Shown here in pieces: positions 4,618 through 10,081 of a stretch of DNA of 10,081 nt. Location of the stretch: positions 1-10,081 of the forward strand of contig JBMOPC010000053.1 of NCBI GenBank assembly GCA_049323915.1. Direction: 5' to 3'. This stretch comes from BRHc4a sp049323915. Its GTDB lineage: Bacteria; Bacillota; Desulfotomaculia; Desulfotomaculales; Desulfocucumaceae. The translations under genes and the position numbers were made by a program. How positions within the stretch are numbered: the first letter of the stretch is position 1; each line of letters opens with the position of its first letter. The notes below the pieces were generated by a model. It saw nothing but the letters and a program-made list of their open reading frames with translations. It searched no databases and had not been told where the DNA came from.

Positions 4618-4875
4618 AAAAGGAATAGTATAATATTTTGTAGAATAATGATTCAATTTCCCCCTCGGAACAGGGGGATTTTTATGAGGGGATACCCGTA
4701 TATAATGAAGCTGGCAATAAGAAATGAATTTGCAGTAATTGGCGCACTGTCACTGCTGCTGGCCTTTATAATAACCGCCGCCGACATCCATGCCCTCCGG
4801 GTGGCCCTGGGGCTGCCCTTCGTGCTTTTTTTCCCCCGGCTACACACTTATAGCCGCCCTTTTCCCCGGGCGGGA
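4592..4875 (+). repeat. Direct repeat D, copy 2
   Basis: Counterpart of 1902-2186. This copy continues into the DUF1616/CPBP gene and so is the parental context, but it carries an extra C in the T7C5 run at 4826-4837, which breaks the reading frame. Confidence 0.92.
4659..4683 (+). promoter_or_regulatory. Hairpin over the DUF1616 ribosome site, copy 2
   Basis: TCCCCCT (4659-4665) and AGGGGGA (4672-4678) form a perfect stem, then TTTTT and ATG (4684). Identical to 1971-1995. It would hide the ribosome site or stop transcription early. Confidence 0.5.
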
Positions 4876-5672
4876 GGACCTGGACGGGATTGAGAGGGTG
4901 GCTTTGAGCTTCGGCCTCAGCATCGCTGTAGTGCCCCTCATAGGGCTGGTCCTCAACTACACCCCATGGGGAATCCGCCTCTACCCCATTTTAATCTCCC
5001 TTTTATTCTTTATACTGGCGATGTCACTCATTGGCTGGTACAGGAGAAAGAGGCTTCCGGAAGAAAAGCGCCTGCTGCTGGAGATTAACATCTCGCCCCC
5101 TGACTGGAAGGGGATGTCCAGGCTGGACAAGGCCCTCTCCGTGCTTCTGGTGGTGGCGATCATCTTTGCCATTGGCTCTCGGCCTGCCCCTTATCGTGGC
5201 CTCTGTTACCGTGGCCAGGGTCAACGGTTACAGGGCATCTGAGCTGGGAATGCGTTTTGGCAATATTCCCGGGCAGCTGCTGTTTTCCCTGGTGGGAATC
5301 GTGCTGGGCTATATAGAATACACCATTTTGAAGCCACAGCCACTGATTGCGCCCATGACATGGGAAAATATAATTCTGCCGTCCGTAATTCTAATTGTTT
5401 ACACAGGGTTCATGGAAGAGTTCGCCTTCCGGGGGGTCATGCACAAAGCCTTTACCGACGGGGTTGGCGGCAGGTTCTCGGTTGTTTTCGTAAGCTACAT
5501 TTTTGCCGTGCTCCACATAACCCACCTGCACGTGATGGATATATTCTTCGTTTTTGCTGTGGGAGTGCTGTTTACTTACGCCTTCAACCGGTTCCGCTCA
5601 CTTTTGGGAATTACCCTGGCCCACGGTATGACCAACATTTTTCTTTATATAGTTTGGCCAAATATTTTATAA
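4684..5672 (+). pseudogene. DUF1616-CPBP (Abi/CAAX-protease-like) membrane protein gene, two frameshifts
   Basis: Read across two frame changes, this encodes a roughly 328-residue multi-helix membrane protein. The first part (to about 5165) is DUF1616-like: ALRVALGLPFVLFFPGYTL, LSFGLSIAVVPLIGLVLNYT, then a membrane segment and a basic stretch. The second (about 5175-5672) is a CPBP-family intramembrane glutamic protease domain with EE...R (5415-5432, MEEFAFRGV), FAVLH (His codon 5514-5516) and HGMTN (5622-5636), the three family motifs. Frame break 1 is an extra C at 4833-4837, proved by the other copy of the repeat. Break 2 is near 5175, where the frame must move one base within GCCATTGGCTCTC. 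Both are +1. Either the gene is dead, or one or both are sequence errors, or the CPBP part is made from an internal start. CPBP proteins act in prenyl-protein processing, bacteriocin immunity or abortive infection; no target is visible. The joint between the two domains near break 2 may itself be a fusion point. Confidence 0.75.
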
Positions 5673-5716
5673 TTTTTTTCCTTCACCGGAAGGATTACGT
5701 TATTTGCTGTCGAATA

Positions 5717-6022
5717 GTGGTGGTATCAACTGTTACCACCACTACAACCACAACAACTACAGCTGCAACCACAACCTCAACGGTTACAACGGTGGCAGGC
5801 ACCACTTTGATTGCCCAGCTGGGTCTCATCGCGGTCCTTTCCCTTATTGTTCTTCTTATTGTCAAAGAACTGAGCGGGGCGTACGCGGCCCAGATGAGGG
5901 AAAACGGGACTGTGGCTTTGCCGGCGTCCAGGCTGGACACCGTTCTTAATACCGGGATAGTGCCTCTTCTGTTTGCCTTCGCTGTTATCGTTATTGCCAA
6001 AATCGCTCAGATTTTAATGTAA
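5717..6022 (+). CDS. Small membrane protein with threonine-rich N-terminus, unrecognised
   Basis: About 101 residues; not recognised. Residues 1-28 are dominated by threonine (a run of nine at 7-15, then TTTSTVTT). They are followed by a membrane helix (about 31-49, LIAQLGLIAVLSLIVLLIV), a short charged loop (KELSG...MRENG, 50-65) and a second helix (about 79-97, TGIVPLLFAFAVIVIAKIA). The threonine run uses ACC, ACT and ACA in mixture, so it is kept at protein level and is not a simple DNA repeat. Start is uncertain: GTG 5717 or 5720 are the first normal starts, but the clear ribosome site GGAAGGA (5688-5694) is 7 bases from an in-frame ATT (5702). The frame continues far upstream over the CPBP domain, but that part is shadow. 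The threonine-rich end could be an exported, possibly glycosylated stub. Confidence 0.6.
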   Translation: MVVSTVTTTTTTTTTAATTTSTVTTVAGTTLIAQLGLIAVLSLIVLLIVKELSGAYAAQMRENGTVALPASRLDTVLNTGIVPLLFAFAVIVIAKIAQILM

Positions 6023-6049
6023 GCATAAGCATAAAGCATAACAAGTAAT

Positions 6050-6080
6050 AAGGGGGCTGTCCCAAACCGGGCAGTCCCTT
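6050..6080 (+). terminator. Likely terminator after the small membrane protein
   Basis: AAGGG (6050-6054) pairs with CCCTT (6076-6080), and inside it CTGTCC pairs with GGGCAG with one G-U and a bulge. This makes a long GC-rich stem with a small loop 28 bases after the stop codon. No long T-run follows, so termination strength is uncertain. Confidence 0.45.
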
Positions 6081-6199
6081 CTTCTAATCTCCCTCCAAAA
6101 AATACAAATAAAGGCCGCTGTCCACTCCCTTCAAAGTGTTTCGATGCATATCGCCTTTTTCCTTGACAATTATTTCATCAATATTCGACATATGACCGT

Positions 6200-6240
6200 A
6201 AAATAAAGGGCCGCCCCGTAGTGTTTTCAGGGCAGCCGCT
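6200..6240 (-). terminator. Intrinsic terminator of the SLH protein gene
   Basis: Read on the minus strand, GGCTGCCC (6237-6230) pairs with GGGCGGCC (6216-6209) with one G-U pair and a loop of 13, followed by CTTTATTTTA. It lies just 16 bases beyond the stop codon of the minus-strand gene. Confidence 0.7.
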
Positions 6241-6252
6241 TCAGTTATTTTG

Positions 6253-8226
6253 TTACTGAATACTTATGGAAACATCCGGCATGTTTAAGCTGGTGTTTCC
6301 GTATGAAACTTTTATATTTTTTATGCCCACTGCGGCACTGCCGGCGGCAATCCTCTTAAAGTCCAGGTATAAAAGCCTCACCCGTCCCCCATTGTAGTTA
6401 AGGGGGTCTGCCGTGTCCAGTTGTCTTGTTTTTATGGTCCTGAAAGTTTTAGCGCCGCTTATAATCCAGCCGGTGTCTATTGATATGTCGGAAAGGCTCA
6501 GGTTTCCGTGTCCTGCAAAGGCGGTTACTATACCCATAAGGTCCGGGATGACCCCCAGGGAGTTCAGCCTGGTGTTGTCATACTCGAAGGTATACTCGAT
6601 ATAGGTGGCGTTTGCCATGCTGTCCAGGTAAATGTTTACCTTATACTGGTCGGCCCCTTCGGGAACATAATCCATGCTGTAAATCACGCTGGGAACTTTG
6701 TTCTGCTCCTGGGGCGGTGAAACCCCGCCGCCTCCCGCTCCACCGCCGCCGGCAGCAGGGTTTGCGCTTACCGCACCTTGCGTACCTGAAAGCGAGTCGA
6801 TTGATTTGTTTACTTGCTCTTGAATACCTGGCTGCTGCTGATTTTGTACTGTCTGTCCGGTTCCTTGTCCGCTGTTTATGTTTACCAGGCTAACGCTCTC
6901 AATTTTCCCCGCCTGGGACTGCACCCACTGACGGCTGCCGTTCCACTCTGCGGATTCTGCGGCGGTCATTTGCCTGGGCGCTTCCGGCCCTCCCTTGCCT
7001 GAACTGGCGGCCTGCCCGGCAGCTACCAGCACCTTTTTCCCGTTTGCCTCTACGGTTGTCTCTCCCATTAAAACGGTGGTTGACTGCCCGGTTGACGTTA
7101 CTTCGTTTGTCCAAAAGCCGTTTCCGGATACAGTGCCAAAGGGGGTCACCACATTTACCGTCCCCCTGCCGGCGGTTTGCGCTTCCGCCAGGCCGGCGGC
7201 AAACCGTATGGATTGTCCGACCGAGGCTATCCTTGTGGTATTGCTGATCAGGGCTGTTTTATCTGTCTTTCTACCGGCCGGCCCGGAGCAGGCCACCACT
7301 ATTTTTCCGTAATCCAGTTTTACCTCCACATCATATGCGATGCTTACCGGTTTGCCGTCCTTTCTTATCGACAGCTTACCTCCGGCCCTGGTTACCTTAA
7401 CGCTGGTGTTGGCTTTCACCAGTATACCGGTGCCGTCCTCAAAAGTTATTTCTGCCTCCGCATTGTCGCCGGTGACGATTAAATCCGCGGGCATAACCAC
7501 CGCGGCTTTATTTAATTCTGTTTCCTTTCCCGATCTTGTCAGCTTCACCTTGCCCTTTAACGGGGCAATTGTCCCTTTCAAATTCACCACGCTCAGCCTG
7601 GGGCTGGATGTGACAGCCAATGCGGCGCCCCTTGCGAACACCTCTCTGGTGGCGGGGCTTTCCGGGTTAAAACCTCCTCCCTCTTTGTATAAGAAGAAGT
7701 CTTTCTTTACAGCGGCGTCTATAAACTTTTTGGCCCAGTGCTCAGCGGAAACACCGGCGGTATTTGCCGGAACCGGGGATATTTCCATTCCTGACAGGTT
7801 CACCAGAAGAGCTGCCAGTTCGGCGCGGGTAACCAGGTCCTCCGGCCTGAATGTGCCGTCAGGGTATCCCTTTAATATTCCCGATTTCACCCCGGAGCTT
7901 ATAAAACCCGCCGCCCAGTGATCTGAGGGCACATCGCTGAATATGGGGCTCGCAGCCTCGGATGGGGAGATATTTGACGCCAGGGAAAGCGCGGTCACGG
8001 CCTCGGCCCTGGTCAGTCCCCTGCCGGACCCGAAAGTCCCGTCGGGGTACCCCTTGACGACTCCCCTTTCATACAGGAAAGTTATGTATGGCGCATAAAC
8101 TGAACCGGCGGGGACGTCTTTGAAAAGGTTGTTGCCGCCGGCCGATGCCGAAGCAGGAAACAGTAGGAAGCACAATAACAGTAACATAAACGGCAATCTC
8201 TTTCCCGGTACCCTTTTGTTTTTCAT
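6253..8226 (-). CDS. Secreted SLH-domain surface protein with FecR and cohesin-like domains
   Basis: A 657-residue exported protein. The signal peptide is residues 1-29 (MKNKRVPGKR, hydrophobic LPFMLLLLCFLLF, cleavage after ASASA). Three SLH modules follow: 34-77 (LFKDVP...GYPDGTF...LTRAEAV), 96-140 (FSDVP...GYPDGTF...VTRAEL) and a weaker third at 159-200 (AEHW...FNPESPATRE). They bind pyruvylated secondary cell-wall polymer in known S-layer proteins. A FecR-like beta domain spans about 215-400 (LKGKVKLTRSGKETELNKAA, ITFEDGTGILVKANTSVKV). Then comes a Q- and G-rich linker (about 450-510, GGGGAGGGG) and a C-terminal domain (512-657) with the pattern of a cohesin-type fold (VNIYLDS...YTFEYDNTRL...VRLLYLDFKRIAAGS). 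ATG 8226 is preferred over TTG 8250 because GAAAGGGTG precedes it and it opens directly onto the signal peptide. Its role could be scaffold or adhesion at the S-layer; no dockerin partner is visible in the window. Confidence 0.85.
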   Translation of the reverse strand: MKNKRVPGKRLPFMLLLLCFLLFPASASAGGNNLFKDVPAGSVYAPYITFLYERGVVKGYPDGTFGSGRGLTRAEAVTALSLASNISPSEAASPIFSDVPSDHWAAGFISSGVKSGILKGYPDGTFRPEDLVTRAELAALLVNLSGMEISPVPANTAGVSAEHWAKKFIDAAVKKDFFLYKEGGGFNPESPATREVFARGAALAVTSSPRLSVVNLKGTIAPLKGKVKLTRSGKETELNKAAVVMPADLIVTGDNAEAEITFEDGTGILVKANTSVKVTRAGGKLSIRKDGKPVSIAYDVEVKLDYGKIVVACSGPAGRKTDKTALISNTTRIASVGQSIRFAAGLAEAQTAGRGTVNVVTPFGTVSGNGFWTNEVTSTGQSTTVLMGETTVEANGKKVLVAAGQAASSGKGGPEAPRQMTAAESAEWNGSRQWVQSQAGKIESVSLVNINSGQGTGQTVQNQQQPGIQEQVNKSIDSLSGTQGAVSANPAAGGGGAGGGGVSPPQEQNKVPSVIYSMDYVPEGADQYKVNIYLDSMANATYIEYTFEYDNTRLNSLGVIPDLMGIVTAFAGHGNLSLSDISIDTGWIISGAKTFRTIKTRQLDTADPLNYNGGRVRLLYLDFKRIAAGSAAVGIKNIKVSYGNTSLNMPDVSISIQ

Positions 8227-8305
8227 GTCAGTATTACACCCTTTCGACAAAAGCTGTTATCAATCCCGGGTATTTACCATAATCAGGCAATTATCCGGTT
8301 ATTTA

Positions 8306-8335
8306 ACTATACTACAAAAAGCATTATTGTTTCAA
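8306..8335 (-). promoter_or_regulatory. Promoter of the SLH protein gene
   Basis: On the minus strand TTGAAA (8335-8330), 18-base spacer, TATAGT (8311-8306), in the 111-base gap after galE. It gives the SLH gene its own start, with a leader of about 75 bases. Confidence 0.5.
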
Positions 8336-8337
8336 CG

Positions 8338-9330
8338 TCACCTGCGGGATGCAAAGCCGGCGGGATGGTTTTTATGCCAGTTCCAGGCTGTGGAGATAAT
8401 TGTCTCCAGGTGGTTGTACACAGGATTCCAGCCCAGCTCCCTTTTGGCTTTTTCGGCCGAGGCCACCAGGAAGGCGTGATCTCCCGGCCTTCTTTCCCCG
8501 TAAACGGTATTAACGGCCCCGCCCGTCACGGCCCCGGCGGCCCGGATAACCTCCAGCACCGAGAAGCCGCTTCCGTTGCCCAGATTGAAGATATCAGACC
8601 GGCTGCCTTCCATTAGACTCTTCAGCGCCAGTATATGGGCCTCGGCCAGGTCGGTGACGTGAATGTAGTCCCTGACACAGGTGCCGTCAGGAGTGGGATA
8701 GTCTGTGCCGAAGACCCGGACCTCCGGCAAAACCCCCAGGGCCGCTTTCAGCACAAGCGGTATGAGGTGCGTCTCCGGGCTGTGGTCCTCTCCCATGTCC
8801 CCGGCGGGGTCGGCCCCGGCGGCATTGAAGTAGCGCAGTGAAATGTATTTCAGTCCGTGGGCGTTGTCAAACCAGCGCAGCATTCCCTCCACCGTCAGCT
8901 TTGTGGCCCCGTAGGGATTTGTGGGGTTGGCGGGATGGTCCTCGGGGATCGGTATTTCCAACGGCTCCCCGTAGACGGCGGCGGTGGAGGAAAAGATAAT
9001 TCGTTTCACCCCGGCCTGCAACATGGCTGTCAGGAGGTTAAGGGTTCCGGCCACATTATTGTGGTAGTACATCCCAGGTCTGGCAACCGACTCCCCCACC
9101 AGGCTGTGGGCCGCAAAATGCATCACCGCGTCCACCCTGTAATCACTAAACACTTTTTCCAGGTCGCCGCTGCAAGTAATATCCGCCTCCACAAAAGGGA
9201 CATCCCCTATGGCCTCTTTATGGCCCTTTGCAAGGTTGTCCAGCACCAGCGCCTCGAAGCCCGCCTTTTGCAGCTGCCTCACCACATGGCTGCCTATGTA
9301 TCCGGCCCCGCCGCAAACCAGAATCAGCAA
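8338..9330 (-). CDS. galE: UDP-glucose 4-epimerase
   Basis: Converts UDP-glucose and UDP-galactose into each other, supplying galactose for cell-surface polysaccharide or glycoprotein; NAD-dependent, cytoplasmic. A complete 330-residue extended short-chain dehydrogenase/reductase: Rossmann glycine motif GGAGYIGSH (7-15), D31-N-L for the NAD ribose, HFAAHSLVGESV (71-82), catalytic SST (114-116) and Y140-x-x-x-K144 (NPYGATK), and VRDYIHVTDLAEAH (219-232), all typical of GalE. The start is TTG at 9330, with GGGGGA six bases upstream. It follows manC by 18 bases, so the two are one operon. GalE-like sequences can also act on GlcNAc/GalNAc derivatives; specificity cannot be told from the motifs alone. 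Confidence 0.93.
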   Translation of the reverse strand: MLILVCGGAGYIGSHVVRQLQKAGFEALVLDNLAKGHKEAIGDVPFVEADITCSGDLEKVFSDYRVDAVMHFAAHSLVGESVARPGMYYHNNVAGTLNLLTAMLQAGVKRIIFSSTAAVYGEPLEIPIPEDHPANPTNPYGATKLTVEGMLRWFDNAHGLKYISLRYFNAAGADPAGDMGEDHSPETHLIPLVLKAALGVLPEVRVFGTDYPTPDGTCVRDYIHVTDLAEAHILALKSLMEGSRSDIFNLGNGSGFSVLEVIRAAGAVTGGAVNTVYGERRPGDHAFLVASAEKAKRELGWNPVYNHLETIISTAWNWHKNHPAGFASRR

Positions 9331-9348
9331 TGCAATTCCCCCAAATCA

Positions 9349-10081
9349 TTATTTCTCAGGCATAGCGCCGGCCCTGCCGAAGTCGTCCTCAAACCTGACA
9401 ATGTCGTCTTCTTCCAGGTACTCGCCAAGCTGTACTTCAATAACCTCCAGCAGCACCTTCCCCGGGTTTTCCAGCCTGTGCCTGTGGCCGGATTTGACAA
9501 AGGTGCTTTCACCGCTTCTTGCAAAATATTCCTGACCTTCTATGGTAACCCTTGCGGTGCCCTTGACAACTATCCAGTGCTCACTGCGGTGATGGTGCAG
9601 CTGGCAGCTCAGTTTTTTTCCGGGCAGTACGGTAATTCGCTTTATTTTATAAAAAAAGCCTTCTTCCAAAATGGTGTATGACCCCCACGGCCTGTATGTG
9701 GTTAAATGCACATCCACCCTGGGGTCATTCTTATCCTTCAGCATGTTTACCACTTCTTTGACTTTTTGCGACTGATCCTTCCGACATACAAGCAGGGCGT
9801 CTTTTTCATCAATTACAATCAGGTCGTTGACGCCGATTAATGCAACAGCCTTGTCCCTGCCGGCATACAGAAGGTTATTGGAGGAGTCGATTAAAATATT
9901 ATCGTCAAAGGCAATATTACCGTTTTCATCACTGGAATACTGGTCATAGAAAGTGTCAAAGCTCCCCAGATCATTCCACTTGATATCCAGGGGAACCACC
10001 GCCACCCGCCCCGATAACTCCATGATGCCGTAATCTATGGATACGCCGGGCGTTTTTTCATATGTTTCATTGATATTGTCT
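9349..10081 (-). CDS. manC: Mannose-1-phosphate guanylyltransferase / mannose-6-phosphate isomerase, C-terminal part
   Basis: The 5' end lies beyond the window: the frame is open to the last base. The visible start (NETYEKTPGVSIDYGIMELS) and VVPLDIKWNDLGSFDTFYDQ are hallmark segments of the GDP-mannose pyrophosphorylase domain of the ManC/AlgA/CpsB family. They are followed by a linker and a C-terminal cupin (RPWGSYTILEEG, LPGKKLSCQLHHHRSEHW, FVKSGHRHRLENPG) carrying the histidines of the type II phosphomannose isomerase metal site. The enzyme makes GDP-mannose, and often fructose-6-P to mannose-6-P as well, for surface glycans. Internal ATG 10021-10023 is not the true start. First visible gene of the manC-galE operon. 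Confidence 0.92.
   Translation of the reverse strand, partial: DNINETYEKTPGVSIDYGIMELSGRVAVVPLDIKWNDLGSFDTFYDQYSSDENGNIAFDDNILIDSSNNLLYAGRDKAVALIGVNDLIVIDEKDALLVCRKDQSQKVKEVVNMLKDKNDPRVDVHLTTYRPWGSYTILEEGFFYKIKRITVLPGKKLSCQLHHHRSEHWIVVKGTARVTIEGQEYFARSGESTFVKSGHRHRLENPGKVLLEVIEVQLGEYLEEDDIVRFEDDFGRAGAMPEK

Noticed and set aside
5360..5716. Upstream extension of the Thr-rich protein frame
   Set aside because: It overlaps the conserved CPBP motifs in another frame and has shadow-like composition; only the part after about 5717 looks like protein.
6164..6200. TTGACA at 6164 as a + strand promoter
   Set aside because: No acceptable -10 box lies 16-18 bases downstream, and the next gene is on the other strand.
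7340..7921. 193-codon open frame on the + strand
   Set aside because: It is the antisense shadow of the SLH-FecR gene, whose signal peptide, SLH motifs and terminator are clear on the minus strand; no ribosome site precedes the + frame.
8857..9681. 274-codon open frame on the + strand over galE and manC
   Set aside because: Antisense to two well-recognised enzymes; the translation is rich in H, Q and G with no family resemblance.

Overview
The window looks like chromosomal DNA from a Gram-positive, spore-former-type Firmicute, most likely a clostridial member of the Desulfotomaculum/Pelotomaculum kind. That placement is an inference. It rests on a large S-layer-homology (SLH) surface protein, good AGGAGG-like ribosome sites with several TTG/GTG starts, sigma-A type promoters, a NapH-like ferredoxin and moderate-to-high GC in the right half. 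The taxon cannot be fixed without a search.

Layout. (1) 2-757: 3' part of an AT-rich gene for a membrane-anchored 4Fe-4S ferredoxin. (2) 757-4650: a patchwork accessory segment with a toxin-antitoxin (TA) character. Two parallel cassettes lie in the same orientation. Each begins with the same promoter plus rpn gene 5' end (829-999 and 2601-2770) and ends with the same DUF1616 gene head (1902-2186 and 4592-4875). Each carries a different two-gene TA module between them: mntA-hepT (type VII, nucleotidyltransferase/HEPN) in the first and abrB-like/doc (Fic) in the second. The first rpn copy is cut after 36 codons and fused to the front of mntA; the second is complete. The first DUF1616 copy is a 63-codon stump. 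The second runs on into a CPBP (Abi/CAAX-protease-like) membrane domain but is broken by two single-base frame slips. Six copies of a short hairpin built around GGGGACGGTTC lie at or near the joints of this mosaic. (3) 5717-6022: a small unrecognised membrane protein with a threonine-rich N-terminus. (4) 6253-10081, minus strand: an envelope block with manC (partial) and galE in one operon for nucleotide-sugar synthesis, then, from its own promoter, a secreted SLH-FecR-cohesin-like surface protein that ends at a strong terminator.

How it fits together. The right half is an ordinary envelope locus: sugar-nucleotide enzymes that could feed surface-polymer or S-layer glycan synthesis, next to a protein that would attach to such polymers. 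The left-centre is a TA/defence-like hot spot that seems to have grown by duplication of an rpn-DUF1616 unit and exchange of TA modules. The most unusual points are the two-cassette architecture, the rpn remnant that supplies a promoter, ribosome site and overlapping leader ORF to mntA, and a near-perfect palindrome lying over the -10 box of the abrB-doc promoter.
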